Source of the DNA: JAHJQZ01 sp963675235
GTDB taxonomy: Bacteria; Pseudomonadota; Alphaproteobacteria; Rhizobiales; Devosiaceae
Assembly: GCA_963675235.2 (NCBI GenBank)
Contig: CAXXFU010000002.1
Span: forward strand, 992,001-1,056,000
Direction: 5' to 3'
Length of the DNA: 64,000 bases
The notes under the pieces are model-generated. The model saw only the letters and a program-made list of their open reading frames with translations, was not told the DNA's origin and did not search any database. A program made the translations under genes and the position numbers. Shown piece after piece: positions 24,358 to 35,615 of this stretch (position 1 is the stretch's first letter; every line of letters starts with the position of its first letter).

Positions 24358-25371
24358 ATGATCCAGAAGAACTGGCAGGAACTGATAAAGCCGACCAAGC
24401 TGGAATTCGTCACCGGCAGCAACGCCCACGTCGCCTCGATCGTCGCCGAACCGCTGGAACGCGGCTATGGGTTGACCCTTGGCAATGCCCTTCGGCGCGT
24501 CCTGTTGTCGTCTCTGCAGGGAGCGGCCGTGACCGCCATGCAGATCGACGGCGTCTTGCATGAATTCTCGTCGATTCCGGGCGTGCGCGAGGACGTGACC
24601 GACCTGGTGCTCAACGTCAAGGAAATCGCCTTCCGCATGGAAGGCGACGGCCCCAAGCGCCTGACGCTTTCGCGGCAGGGACCCGGAGCGGTCACTGCTG
24701 GCGACATCAAGGTCACCGGCGACATCGAGATTCTCAATCCCGAGCTGGTGCTTTGCCACCTTGACGACGGCGCCGAACTGCACGTCGAATTCACCGTCGA
24801 TACCGGCAAGGGCTATGCTCCGGCCGACCGCAACCGTCCCGAGGACGCCCCGATCGGTTTCATTCCGGTCGACTCGCTGTTCTCGCCGGTCAAGCGCGTC
24901 TCTTACAAGGTCGAGCCCACCCGCGAGGGCCAGGTGCTCGACTATGACAAGCTGACGCTCCAGATCGAGACCAATGGCGGGCTGACCCCCGAGGACGCCG
25001 TGGCCTATGCCGCGCGCATCCTTCAGGACCAGCTGTCCATCTTCGTCAATTTCGAGGAGCCGCAGAAGGAAACCACGCAGGATCAGGTGCCCGAGATCGG
25101 CATCAACCCGGCGTTGCTCAAGAAGGTCGACGAACTCGAACTTTCGGTCCGTTCTGCCAACTGCCTGAAGAACGACAATATCGTTTATATCGGCGACCTC
25201 ATCCAGAAGACGGAAGCCGAGATGCTGCGTACCCCGAATTTCGGTCGCAAGTCGCTCAACGAGATCAAGGAAGTGCTGGCCCAGATGGGTCTGCATCTCG
25301 GGATGGATGTCGCCAATTGGCCGCCCGAGAACATCGACGATCTCGCCAAGCGCTTCGAAGATCATTACTGA
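24358..25371 (+). CDS. rpoA: RNA polymerase alpha subunit
   Basis: This 337-residue subunit nucleates RNA polymerase assembly through its N-terminal dimer domain and contacts UP elements and activators through its C-terminal domain. MIQKNWQELIKP is the typical alphaproteobacterial start. The C-terminal domain contains ELSVRSANCLKND, the DNA-contacting arginine region, and NFGRKSLNEIKE. An ATG at 24347 is out of frame. Confidence 0.98.
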   Translation: MIQKNWQELIKPTKLEFVTGSNAHVASIVAEPLERGYGLTLGNALRRVLLSSLQGAAVTAMQIDGVLHEFSSIPGVREDVTDLVLNVKEIAFRMEGDGPKRLTLSRQGPGAVTAGDIKVTGDIEILNPELVLCHLDDGAELHVEFTVDTGKGYAPADRNRPEDAPIGFIPVDSLFSPVKRVSYKVEPTREGQVLDYDKLTLQIETNGGLTPEDAVAYAARILQDQLSIFVNFEEPQKETTQDQVPEIGINPALLKKVDELELSVRSANCLKNDNIVYIGDLIQKTEAEMLRTPNFGRKSLNEIKEVLAQMGLHLGMDVANWPPENIDDLAKRFEDHY

Positions 25372-25405
25372 TCAGCGCCGAGTGTAAAGTTTTAAGGAGA
25401 CCCCG

Positions 25406-25837
25406 ATGCGTCACCGCAAAGCAGGCCGTAAGTTCAGCCGCACCGCGAGTCATCGCAAGGCGATGTTCGCCAACATGTCCGCCGCGCTCATCAAGCACGA
25501 GCAGATCGTTACAACCCTGCCCAAGGCCAAAGATCTGCGGCCGATCGTCGAGAAGCTGGTGACGCTCGCCAAGCGCGGCGATCTGCATGCCCGCCGCCAG
25601 GCGGTCGCCAAGATCCGCGACGAGGCCATGGTCAAGAAGCTCTTCGATGTCCTCGGCCCGCGCTACGCCGAACGCATGGGTGGCTACATCCGCATCATGA
25701 AGGCCGGCTACCGCTACGGCGACAACGCCGCCATCGCCGTGATCGAGTTCGTTGACCGCGATCCGGAGGCCAAGGGCACCGATTCCGGCCCGACCGCCGA
25801 TTTCGTCCGTGAGGAAGAAGAGGAAGTCGCGGCATAA
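25406..25837 (+). CDS. rplQ: 50S ribosomal protein L17
   Basis: This 143-residue protein near the tunnel exit opens with MRHRKAGRKFSRTASHRKAM. AAGGAGA precedes the ATG. Last gene of the ribosomal cluster, closed by an intrinsic terminator. Confidence 0.98.
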   Translation: MRHRKAGRKFSRTASHRKAMFANMSAALIKHEQIVTTLPKAKDLRPIVEKLVTLAKRGDLHARRQAVAKIRDEAMVKKLFDVLGPRYAERMGGYIRIMKAGYRYGDNAAIAVIEFVDRDPEAKGTDSGPTADFVREEEEEVAA

Positions 25838-25863
25838 GCTGACGATTTCAGATAAGGTTCCAG

Positions 25864-25897
25864 AACGGTCGCGGTTTGTCCGCGGCCGTTTTCGTTT
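25864..25897 (+). terminator. Intrinsic terminator after rplQ
   Basis: AACGGTCGCGG (25864-25874) pairs with CCGCGGCCGTT (25880-25890), one G-T wobble, loop TTTGT, then TTCGTTT. It closes the ribosomal superoperon. Confidence 0.88.
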
Positions 25898-25912
25898 GCG
25901 GAGAGGAGACGC

Positions 25913-26965
25913 ATGGAACCGAACGGCAAGACGGTCGTGGTAACCGGCATTTCCGGTTATGTCGGCAAGTGGGTGGCGCTGCGCCTGCTCCAAAAAGGCT
26001 ATTCGGTACGCGGCACCTTGCGCGCCCCCGGAAAAAGGGAGCAGGTCGAAGCAAGCCTCAGCGCCCATCTCGACGAAATCGTCACCAGCCGGCTGAGTTT
26101 CGCCGAGGCGGATCTTCTTGATGCGGACGGCTGGACGGCCGCGTTTGCTGGTGCCGCGGCCGTCATGCACACGGCAACCCATGTCGTGGCGAGCGAGCCG
26201 CGCAATCCGGAAGATGTCATTCGGCCGGTAGTGGAGGGAACGGCAAATGTCCTCTCCGCAGCAAAAACCCAAGGGATCGATCGCGTCGTCATCACCAGCT
26301 CGATTGCGACAGTCGGCTATGGCCAGGACCATTTAGGCGGCGAGCGCACCTATACCGAGGACAACTGGACCAACCTCGACAACATGCGCTGGACCTGGGC
26401 CTATTGCATCGGCAAGACCCGCGCCGAGTGCAACGCCTGGGACTTCGCCCGGGCCAAAGATATGGCGCTGACGACCATTCACCCCGGCATGATCCTCGGG
26501 CCACCACTCGACGCTGATGCCGGTGTGTCGCTGCAACTGATCCTTGGGCTGCTCAATGGCCAAACGCCGGCCTATCCCAATCTCGGCTTCGCGCTTTCCG
26601 ATGTACGCGATGTCGCCGATCTGCATATGGCTGCGCTCGAAGACGAGGCGGCTGTCGGACAACGCTATCTATGCACCGCGTCCTATCTGCAGTTTTCAGA
26701 TCTCGCGGCGAAGCTCGGGGCGGCATATCCGGACGCACCGGTACCGACTCGCGCGGTGCCGGACTGGCTGTTGCGCATTCTGGTTTACTGGCACAGGGAC
26801 ATCCGTCAGATCATCAACGACATCGGCAATCAAAAGCACTACGACGGATCGAAGGGCAGGGCGTTGCTCGGGCGCGAATATCGCTCGACAGAGGAGACCA
26901 TCCGCGACAGCGCTGAGAAACTGATGGAGCTGAAACTCATTCCGGATTTCAGGACGAGCAACTGA
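25913..26965 (+). CDS. NAD(P)-dependent epimerase/dihydroflavonol-reductase-like protein
   Basis: This 350-residue extended short-chain dehydrogenase opens with a Rossmann VTGISGYVGKWVA loop (TGxxGxxG) and has the catalytic YCIGK (YxxxK). Closest in style to dihydroflavonol 4-reductase or cinnamoyl-CoA-reductase-like bacterial proteins, so a carbonyl or sugar-nucleotide substrate is likely but unknown. GGAGAGGAGA precedes the ATG. It is separated from rplQ by a terminator and needs its own promoter or readthrough. Confidence 0.82.
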   Translation: MEPNGKTVVVTGISGYVGKWVALRLLQKGYSVRGTLRAPGKREQVEASLSAHLDEIVTSRLSFAEADLLDADGWTAAFAGAAAVMHTATHVVASEPRNPEDVIRPVVEGTANVLSAAKTQGIDRVVITSSIATVGYGQDHLGGERTYTEDNWTNLDNMRWTWAYCIGKTRAECNAWDFARAKDMALTTIHPGMILGPPLDADAGVSLQLILGLLNGQTPAYPNLGFALSDVRDVADLHMAALEDEAAVGQRYLCTASYLQFSDLAAKLGAAYPDAPVPTRAVPDWLLRILVYWHRDIRQIINDIGNQKHYDGSKGRALLGREYRSTEETIRDSAEKLMELKLIPDFRTSN

Positions 26966-27019
26966 ATGCGCGACCAGCTGTCGGACCGGCTAGTGTGCGA
27001 TCCCGGAAGTGGACTTCGC

Positions 27020-27577
27020 TCAAGAGGCAATGTCGGGCCGGACCAGTTGCCAATTCCGATAGAGCGCGGCGAGCTCCCGGCGTCCGTGGCACAAGAAATG
27101 AGGCAGGGCCGACTCCTGCGCCATTTTCCTGTATTTGCGCCCGGAACGGCGCGAGACCCAGAGCCAGCGCACCATGTCCCACTTGACCGAATCCCTGCCG
27201 CTTTCGAGACCGCCGAGCCGCGTACGGCTCTGCACGGTCGAACGCCAGAAATAGCGGCGATAGCGCGTGCCGAGACTGGCGTCGATGACGATGATGCCGG
27301 TGGCGCGGGCCAAGCGCCGCGGGATCAACTCGAAATAGTTGCCGTCCATTACCCATTCAGGCTCGGCAATTGCCTTGTCGTGCAGATCGTGGAAATCGGC
27401 ATCAGGGCGCGGCTGCCAGTTGCCATCGGGCCAGTGCCGCATCAGATCGACATGGACCGCCGGGATGCCGAGACGCCGGCCGAGCGCAACCGCCAGCGTC
27501 GACTTGCCGGAATTGGATGGTCCCATGATCATGATGCGGCGCCCGAAAGTTTCGAGCGCCGGGATGGCGTTGGACAT
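27020..27577 (-). CDS. P-loop NTPase, FlaR/topology-modulation-like kinase
   Basis: This 185-residue protein has Walker A GPSNSGKST near residue 20 and the general layout of the adenylate-kinase-like group once annotated as DNA topology modulation protein FlaR. That name rests on weak old evidence; a small-molecule kinase is as likely. The C-terminal third is rich in Arg and Trp. It starts 2 bp after the stop of the decarboxylase gene upstream, so the two are almost certainly co-translated. Confidence 0.7.
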   Translation of the reverse strand: MSNAIPALETFGRRIMIMGPSNSGKSTLAVALGRRLGIPAVHVDLMRHWPDGNWQPRPDADFHDLHDKAIAEPEWVMDGNYFELIPRRLARATGIIVIDASLGTRYRRYFWRSTVQSRTRLGGLESGRDSVKWDMVRWLWVSRRSGRKYRKMAQESALPHFLCHGRRELAALYRNWQLVRPDIAS

Positions 27578-27579
27578 GG

Positions 27580-28731
27580 TCAGATCAGGATCGTATCGAC
27601 GTAATATTGCTGCCTGCGGTCGAAGCCGTTGAATCCGGTGACCGAGGCCTGCGAGTAGGCGCCGAGTAGTCCGAACTCAATCCAGTCATCTTCGGCAATA
27701 TCGCGCGGGAAGGAAAAATCCTGGGGTAACACGTCATAGCTGTCGCAGGTCGGGCCCCAGACGGTGAAGCTCGTCGTCTCGCCCTCAAGAATCTCGGAAC
27801 CACGCCACACGCGGGTCGGCGGCAGGATGGGCATGAACTTGACTTCCATCAGCGCGCCGTAGGCGCCGTCGTTGAGATAGACCGAACGGCCGCCGCGCTG
27901 GTGTTTGACCCGCAAAAGCAGCGAGGTCGAGGAGGTGACCATCGACCGGCCCGGCTCGACGATCAATTCCGGCCGTGTGCCCGCAAAGGTTCTCGATACC
28001 GCCTGGCGGATTGCATCGAAATAGGCGCCCATTTCCGGCGCCTCACTCGAAGGATATGCGGCGGGGAAGCCGCCACCGATATTGAGACGTTTGAGCGTTA
28101 TGCCAGCGCCGCGGGCGATGCGGCCGGCAGCGGCAATGTGATCGTCATAGGGATCCGGGTCCTCGCATTGCGAGCCGACATGAAAGCACAGGCTGACCGA
28201 ATAGCCACGCCGCGCCGCCTCGGCGCAAAGGGCAATGGCGCCTTCCTCCATCACGCCGAACTTGGTGCCGAAATCGTAGGACTTGCGCGCCTTGCCCGCC
28301 TTGAACCTGATCGTCACCTCGATATCGCGCGAGGCCGGGATGACGGCTTCTAGCTGGTCGAGCTGATCGAGGTGATCGATGGTGTAGGAGCTGACCTCGT
28401 AGGTGTCGTACGCCGCCTCGATCTCGCGGCGCGAGCGGATCGGGTTGTTGTAGTGCATCACCGCGCCGGGAGCCAGGCGGCGGACCAGCGCCATCTCGCT
28501 CGGCGAGGCGACATCGAAGGCCTTCAGCCCCTCGTCAGCCAGGATCGCAACGATGTGATCGGACGGATTGGCCTTGACCGCATAGGTCACCAGCCCGTCG
28601 AACCCATCGTGGAACTGGCTGGCCGTCCGCCGCAATTCGGCTTGGGAAAACAGAAACGAGGGGTAGTCCGGCGCCTCATTTTCAATCAGCGATCGCGTGT
28701 CCGCGTAGTGCGGAAACTCGGGGAGCAACAT
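27580..28731 (-). CDS. PLP-dependent ornithine/lysine decarboxylase, group IV
   Basis: This 383-residue alanine-racemase-fold decarboxylase makes putrescine or cadaverine. The PLP lysine lies in YAVKANP. HVGSQC, the glycine loop GGGFPA, EPGRSMV and the active-site cysteine in WGPTCDSYD follow in the eukaryotic-type ODC order. The ATG at 28731 with GAGGAT before it is preferred over a TTG at 28770. Ornithine is the likeliest substrate, but alphaproteobacterial members can be bifunctional with lysine. Confidence 0.88.
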   Translation of the reverse strand: MLLPEFPHYADTRSLIENEAPDYPSFLFSQAELRRTASQFHDGFDGLVTYAVKANPSDHIVAILADEGLKAFDVASPSEMALVRRLAPGAVMHYNNPIRSRREIEAAYDTYEVSSYTIDHLDQLDQLEAVIPASRDIEVTIRFKAGKARKSYDFGTKFGVMEEGAIALCAEAARRGYSVSLCFHVGSQCEDPDPYDDHIAAAGRIARGAGITLKRLNIGGGFPAAYPSSEAPEMGAYFDAIRQAVSRTFAGTRPELIVEPGRSMVTSSTSLLLRVKHQRGGRSVYLNDGAYGALMEVKFMPILPPTRVWRGSEILEGETTSFTVWGPTCDSYDVLPQDFSFPRDIAEDDWIEFGLLGAYSQASVTGFNGFDRRQQYYVDTILI

Positions 28732-28914
28732 CAGGCGATCCTCGGGGTGCGGGGGGAGTAGCGCGGGCAATTACAGCCAATCGAGGCGTGCTGCAATGTC
28801 TTTCTTCATGGCGCCATCAGACAAACCGGAAGTGCCATTGTCACGCCGGATTCTTCGGTTTGTGTCCGTACAGGAATCTTGCATTCTTTCACGAAAGCCA
28901 GAGGAAAAACGAAA

Positions 28915-30494
<1,580 letters not shown>

Positions 30495-30495
<1 letters not shown>

Positions 30496-31859
30496 TGAGT
30501 GATCTATTCGGGGGCACTTCGGACGACTTCCGGCCGGCATCGCCAGACGATCCGGGACGGCCGCTTGCCGACCGTTTGCGCCCGCAATCACTTGCCGAGG
30601 TCATTGGACAGGATCACCTGCTCGGACCTGACGGCACGCTGACGCGAATGCTCAAATCCGGCCGGCTCGGCTCGCTGGTGCTGTGGGGACCGCCCGGCAC
30701 CGGCAAGACCACCGTGGCACGGCTGCTGGCCGATGCGACCGGATACCGGTTCGAGCAGATCTCGGCAGTATTCTCCGGTGTCGCCGATCTCAAGAAGGCG
30801 TTCGAACGCGCACGCGACGCCTTGCGCGCCGGCAAGCGCACGCTTCTGTTTGTCGACGAGATCCACCGCTTCAACCGCGCGCAGCAGGATTCGTTCCTGC
30901 CGGTGATGGAAGACGGCACGCTGGTGCTGATTGGGGCAACGACAGAAAACCCCAGTTTCGAACTCAACGCCGCCTTGCTGAGCCGGGCGCAGGTGCTGCG
31001 CTTCACCTCGCTCGACACCGACGCGCTCGAGGCTTTGAGCCAGCGTGCCGAAACGCTTGTCGGTTCGTCGCTTCCGCTCGACGATGCGGCGCGGCAGACT
31101 CTTTTGAGCTTTGCCGACGGCGACGGGCGGGCGCTGCTCGGCCTGATGGAAGAGGTCTATGCCGCCGCCGGCGAGGGCCCCGTGCTCGACCAGGAGGGGC
31201 TGCAGCAGCTTGTCCAGCGCCGGGCGCCGGTCTACGACAAGGCCCAGGATGGCCACTACAACCTGATCTCGGCGCTGCACAAAACGGTGCGCGGCTCCGA
31301 TCCGGATGCGGCGCTCTATTATCTGGCCCGTATGCTGGTTGCCGGCGAGTCCCCGATGTACATCGCCCGCCGCGTGATCCGCATGGCGGTCGAGGATATC
31401 GGCATGGCCGACCCGCATGCCCTGCCGCTGGCCATCGCCGCCCGCGATGCCTACGACATGCTCGGCAGCCCCGAAGGCGATCTGGCCCTGGCCGAAGCGG
31501 TCGTCTACCTTGCCACGGCGCCCAAATCCAACTCGATCGAGACCGCGTTCATCGCCGCCATGGGCGTGGCACGCAAGTCCGGCTCGCCGATGCCGCCGAT
31601 GACAATCCTGAACGCCCCGACCAAGCTGATGGGGCAGCAGGGCTATGGCGACGGCTATATCTACGACCACGACACGCCCGAAGGGTTCTCCGGCCAGGAG
31701 TATTTCCCCGAAGCGCTGGGCCGGCAGAGCTTCTATCATCCCGTCGAGCGCGGCTTCGAACGCGATATCCGCAAACGCCTCGATTACTGGCAAAAACTGC
31801 GCCTTAGCCGTTCGCGTCGGGGGACGGGGCTGGACACGGACGGTGCGGACGGGTCATAG
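30495..31859 (+). CDS. rarA: Replication-associated recombination protein A, AAA+ ATPase
   Basis: This 454-residue MgsA/RarA/WRNIP1 family clamp-loader-like ATPase acts at stalled forks. Walker A is GPPGTGKTT, Walker B LFVDEIHRF, sensor 1 GATTENPSF. The C-terminal tetramerisation part has the conserved MPPMTILNAPTKLMG-type stretch. The ATG overlaps the protease stop (TGATG). Confidence 0.95.
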
Positions 31860-31908
31860 AGCACCGGAAACCAAATACCCTCATCCGCAGCGGGCGAGGC
31901 GGGAAAGA

Positions 31909-32289
31909 ATGCAGGCATATCTTCTGGTCGGTCTCGGCGGCGCCTTCGGGGCGATGAGCCGCTACGGTTTAGGGCTGTTCGTCGGGCGGTTTCACAACGG
32001 CCCGTTTCCGCTCGCCACTTTCGGGGTCAATGTCATCGGTTCACTGATCATGGGACTGCTCATCGGCTACCTGGCGAAGGCGACACCAGCCCTGCAGCCG
32101 GAGATTCGCCTGCTGGTCGCGGTCGGCGCGCTCGGCGGATTCACCACCTTTTCGAGCTTCTCGCTCGATGTCGTCACCCTGATCGAGCGCGGCAACCTGG
32201 CGGTCGCCGCGCTTTATGCCATCGCCTCGCTGATCATCGGCGTTTTGGCACTGTTCCTTGGCCTGTGGATCGCACGAGGTGCCCTATGA
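31909..32289 (+). CDS. crcB: Fluoride exporter CrcB/Fluc
   Basis: This 126-residue dual-topology fluoride channel has four hydrophobic helices. GGAFGAMSRYGLG, NVIGSLIMG and GGFTTFSSFSLDV match the family. The ATG at 31909 is placed by the conserved N-terminus and GGAAAG upstream. No fluoride riboswitch fold was seen in the 49-bp gap before it. It overlaps rluC by 4 nt. Confidence 0.93.
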   Translation: MQAYLLVGLGGAFGAMSRYGLGLFVGRFHNGPFPLATFGVNVIGSLIMGLLIGYLAKATPALQPEIRLLVAVGALGGFTTFSSFSLDVVTLIERGNLAVAALYAIASLIIGVLALFLGLWIARGAL

Positions 32290-33278
32290 GTGGCGTTGTG
32301 ACACTGACCGTCAGCGAGGACGAGGATGGCATGCGCCTCGACCGCTGGTTCGCAGTTCATTATCCGGGCCTGCCGTTCGGGCGGGTACAAAAGCTCATCC
32401 GCACCGGCCAAGTGCGTATCGACAAGGGCAGGGCGCAGACCAGTTCGCGTCTTGCCGCCGGCCAGCAGGTCCGCGTGCCACCGGTCGAGAACGCCGACAA
32501 GCCGCCGGCGCCGCGCTTCAATGCCGAGGATGCCGCTTTTCTCCGGGACATCATCATTTACGAAGACAAGGACGTCTACGTCTTCAACAAGCCACATGGG
32601 CTGGCCGTGCAGGGCGGTTCGGGCACCAAGCGCCACATCGACGGCATGCTGAAAAGCCTGCCCAACCGTCAGGGCGAGACGCCGCGGCTGATCCACCGGC
32701 TCGACCGCGACACTTCCGGGTGCCTGCTGGTCGCGCGCACGCGCGCCGCCGCAACCCATTTCGGCAATGTCTTTCGCACCCGCTCGGCCCGCAAGATCTA
32801 CTGGGCCGTCACCGTCGGCGTGCCGTCGCCGCGCCAGGGCAAGGCTTCGTGCTTCCTTGTCAAGCAGCCGACCCGCGACGGCGAACAGATGGTCGTGGCC
32901 GAACATGGCGACGATGGCGCCCAGCACTCGATCTCCTATTTCTCGGTGACCGACCAGGCCGGCGACCAGTTCGCCTGGGTGACGCTGAAACCGGTGACCG
33001 GCCGCACCCACCAGTTGCGCGTGCACATGAATCAACTCGGCACGCCGATCCTCGATGATCCGCGTTACTTCGATCTTGCCGACTACAATTTCGAAAAGCC
33101 GGACGATCTCGGTGAGGGGCTTCACCTTCACGCCCGCCGGCTTACGATCCCTTTGCGCGACGGCAAGAAACTCGATGTCTCGGCGCCACTGCCTCCGCAC
33201 ATGGCAAAGACCTTCGATATGCTGGGGTTCGACGCCAACCAGTACGACGCCCAGAACGCCGACCCGGAAGAGGACTGA
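32286..33278 (+). CDS. RluA-family pseudouridine synthase (RluC/D type)
   Basis: This 330-residue 23S rRNA pseudouridine synthase has an N-terminal S4 RNA-binding domain (RLDRWFAVH, FGRVQKLIRTGQVR) and the catalytic motif HRLDRDTSG, whose second Asp is the nucleophile. Placement in RluC rather than RluD is a guess. The ATG at 32286 overlaps the crcB stop (ATGA). The next gene starts at its stop codon. Confidence 0.92.
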   Translation: MSGVVTLTVSEDEDGMRLDRWFAVHYPGLPFGRVQKLIRTGQVRIDKGRAQTSSRLAAGQQVRVPPVENADKPPAPRFNAEDAAFLRDIIIYEDKDVYVFNKPHGLAVQGGSGTKRHIDGMLKSLPNRQGETPRLIHRLDRDTSGCLLVARTRAAATHFGNVFRTRSARKIYWAVTVGVPSPRQGKASCFLVKQPTRDGEQMVVAEHGDDGAQHSISYFSVTDQAGDQFAWVTLKPVTGRTHQLRVHMNQLGTPILDDPRYFDLADYNFEKPDDLGEGLHLHARRLTIPLRDGKKLDVSAPLPPHMAKTFDMLGFDANQYDAQNADPEED

Positions 33279-33943
33279 TGCGCCTGATTGTCTTCGACAT
33301 GGATGGAACACTGGTCGATTCCGGCGTTCACATCGAGAACACCACCAGGGCGGCCTTTGCCGAGCATGGCCTGCCGCTGCCGACGTCGGAAGCGGCACGC
33401 GGCATCATCGGGCTGTCGCTCGAAAGCGCCCTGGCGCGCCTGAGCGGGCTCACCGGACCGGCAGTCGATCGTCTGGCGACGACCTACCGACGGCTTTATC
33501 ACCAGAGCATCGCCCGTCTTGATGCCGAACCCCTCTACGAGGGCATGACAGGGGTGCTGGACGCGCTGAAGGGCGAACCGGCAACCCTGATGGGCATCGC
33601 CACTGGAAAGGGCATGAGAGGCGTCGAGCGCATCCTCAAGCTGCATGGCCTGGAATCGCATTTCGTCTCGAAGCAGACCCCTGACGCCAATCCGTCGAAA
33701 CCCGATCCGGGCATGCTGTTCTCGGCCATGAGCGAGACCGGCGTCGGACCGGCGCAGACCATAATGATCGGCGACACCAGTTTCGACATGGAAATGGCGC
33801 GCGCCGCCGGCTGCTTCGGTCTCGGCGTGAAGTGGGGCTATCACAGCGCCGAGGTTCTGCGCGCCACCGGCGCTCATGTCGTGGTCGATGCCGTGTCCGA
33901 GCTCATTCCCGCCATCAACGCCCTGGTGACAGCAGATGCGTGA
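33278..33943 (+). CDS. HAD-family hydrolase, phosphoglycolate-phosphatase-like
   Basis: This 221-residue subfamily I phosphatase has all HAD motifs: DMDGT (8-12), the threonine in IATGKG, KPDPGM and IGDTSFDMEMA. A small helical cap follows motif I. The substrate may be phosphoglycolate or another small phosphoester. It overlaps rluC by 1 nt and the ATP12 gene by 8 nt. The rluC-HAD-ATP12 order is, from memory, a common one in alphaproteobacteria. Confidence 0.88.
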   Translation: MRLIVFDMDGTLVDSGVHIENTTRAAFAEHGLPLPTSEAARGIIGLSLESALARLSGLTGPAVDRLATTYRRLYHQSIARLDAEPLYEGMTGVLDALKGEPATLMGIATGKGMRGVERILKLHGLESHFVSKQTPDANPSKPDPGMLFSAMSETGVGPAQTIMIGDTSFDMEMARAAGCFGLGVKWGYHSAEVLRATGAHVVVDAVSELIPAINALVTADA

Positions 33944-34715
33944 CTTCCTCGAAGACGCCTTCGAACATCGTGACGATGGCTACGGCCGGGCCCAACGCGC
34001 CATGAAGGCGCCTCTGCGCAAGCGCTTCTACAAGAGGGCGGAGGCGGGCACCCTCGACGATGGCCATGCCGTACTTCTCGACGGCCGTCCGACCCAGACA
34101 CCGGGTCGGGTGCCGGTGCGCGTTCCCGACAAGCGTATCGCCGCGGCCATGGCGGTCGAGTGGAATGCCCAGAAGCAGGAAATCGATCCCGAGACCATGC
34201 CGGTGGTCCGCCTGATCAATGCCGCACTCGAAGGCGGTGCCGAAAAGCTGCCGGAGCTGAGGGCCGAGATCGTCAAATATGCCGGCACCGACCTGCTGTA
34301 CTATCGTGCCGACACTCCGACTGAACTGCGCGAGGAACAGGAGCGGCTCTGGGACCCGATCCTGACGTCGCTCGCCCGCCATTTCGGCATCAGCTTCGAA
34401 ACGACCCGGAGCATCGCCCATGTCGCCCAACCTGAAGCGACGCTTGCCGCAATCTCAGCGGCGCTGGAGATGAACGGGCTTTTGTCCGCCGCCTCGCTGG
34501 TCCTGCTGACCGGTATTACGGGTTCGGGATTGCTCGCCCTGGCCCTGCGTGACGGACTGATCACGCCAGACGAGGCCTGGGAAGCGGCCCATGTCGACGA
34601 GAACCACAACATGCGGCTGTGGGGCGCCGATTCCGAAGCCCTGAAGCGGCTGGAAAAGCGCCGGCGGGACTTCGATGCCGGCATTGTCGTGTTGAGCCTG
34701 GCAGGGACGCAGTAG
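33936..34715 (+). CDS. ATP12 family F1-ATPase assembly chaperone
   Basis: This 259-residue homologue of mitochondrial ATP12 binds the ATP synthase alpha subunit before assembly. LLDGRPTQTPGR and the AVEWNAQ motif near residues 70-75 match the family. It is a marker of alphaproteobacteria. It is translated from within the HAD gene end. Confidence 0.88.
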   Translation: MRDFLEDAFEHRDDGYGRAQRAMKAPLRKRFYKRAEAGTLDDGHAVLLDGRPTQTPGRVPVRVPDKRIAAAMAVEWNAQKQEIDPETMPVVRLINAALEGGAEKLPELRAEIVKYAGTDLLYYRADTPTELREEQERLWDPILTSLARHFGISFETTRSIAHVAQPEATLAAISAALEMNGLLSAASLVLLTGITGSGLLALALRDGLITPDEAWEAAHVDENHNMRLWGADSEALKRLEKRRRDFDAGIVVLSLAGTQ

Positions 34716-34730
34716 CGGCAGCCCGAACGC

Positions 34731-35171
34731 TCAGCCCCGGTTGGCCACGGCGACGATCCAGTCGGCGATGTCGGGGGCAATCTCGCGCAGCGGATCGAGC
34801 ACAAAACCGCGGGCATGGGCGTAGGGGTGTGGCACTGTCAGACGCTCGCTGGCAAAGATCAGCCTGTCATAGGCGATGATGTCGATGTCAATCGAGCGCG
34901 GACCCCATTTCTCGCCGCGGGAGCGCCCCATGCCGCATTCGATGGCGCGGCAAGCGTCGAGCACGGCAAACGGGCCAAGCGCAGTTTCAACCTCAACAAC
35001 GGCATTGGTAAAATCCGGCTGGTCGGTCTTGCCCCAGGGCTTCGTGATGATCGGGCGTGACCGCGCAACCAGCTCGACCCCTGGAACGGCATCAAGCCGT
35101 GCCATGGCTTCGGAAACCTGCACGCTCGGCTCGCCGATATTGGCGCCCAGACCGATATAGGCCCGCGCCAT
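34731..35171 (-). CDS. folK: HPPK, 6-hydroxymethyl-7,8-dihydropterin pyrophosphokinase
   Basis: This 146-residue folate enzyme transfers pyrophosphate from ATP to hydroxymethyl-dihydropterin. GLGANIGEP at the start and the metal and pterin-binding GPRSIDIDIIAYD followed by HPYAHARGFVL are family marks. The ATG at 35171 fits the family; an ATG at 35204 would add eleven non-conserved residues. Last gene of the rimO-folP-folB-folK run. Confidence 0.94.
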   Translation of the reverse strand: MARAYIGLGANIGEPSVQVSEAMARLDAVPGVELVARSRPIITKPWGKTDQPDFTNAVVEVETALGPFAVLDACRAIECGMGRSRGEKWGPRSIDIDIIAYDRLIFASERLTVPHPYAHARGFVLDPLREIAPDIADWIVAVANRG

Positions 35172-35234
35172 CAAATATGATCTTGCCGCGTCGTTGAACC
35201 ACAAAAACGCGGGCCGGCCTTGATGAGCATGGTT

Positions 35235-35612
35235 CTAGTCGCCTCTTTTCCGGAACAGCTCGATGGCGAATTCGCCGGAAACCGCCGGAATTGGCGCTTC
35301 TGGCTTGCGGATGCGGATGCGGATCCACTCGAAGGGTGCAAATGCCTCGAACAGCCTGTCGACAATGTGCTGGGCCAGCGCCTCGATCAGCTTGTAGCGC
35401 GTGTCTTCGGTCGCCTCTTTCACCAGAGAATAGATTTCGGCGTAGGAAACGGTGGCCTCGACAATATCGGTTTCGCCGGCCCGCTTGAGGTCGAGCCCGC
35501 ATTCGAGATCGATACGAAAGCGCTGGCCGAGCTTGTTCTCTTCGAGCATGACGCCGTGATAACCGTAAAAGGCCAGATCGCTCAGGATGATGCGGTCACG
35601 TGTCTTGCTCAT
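35235..35612 (-). CDS. folB: Dihydroneopterin aldolase
   Basis: This 125-residue folate enzyme cleaves dihydroneopterin to hydroxymethyl-dihydropterin, the folK substrate. FYGYHGVMLEE near the N-terminus and the IRIRKPEAP C-terminal motif are diagnostic. The ATG lies 3 bp after the folP stop. Confidence 0.94.
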   Translation of the reverse strand: MSKTRDRIILSDLAFYGYHGVMLEENKLGQRFRIDLECGLDLKRAGETDIVEATVSYAEIYSLVKEATEDTRYKLIEALAQHIVDRLFEAFAPFEWIRIRIRKPEAPIPAVSGEFAIELFRKRGD

Positions 35613-35615
35613 GGA

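Noticed and set aside
31860..31908. Fluoride riboswitch before crcB
   Set aside because: The gap is only 49 bp and lacks the conserved GGNGAUGG-type start and pseudoknot partners.
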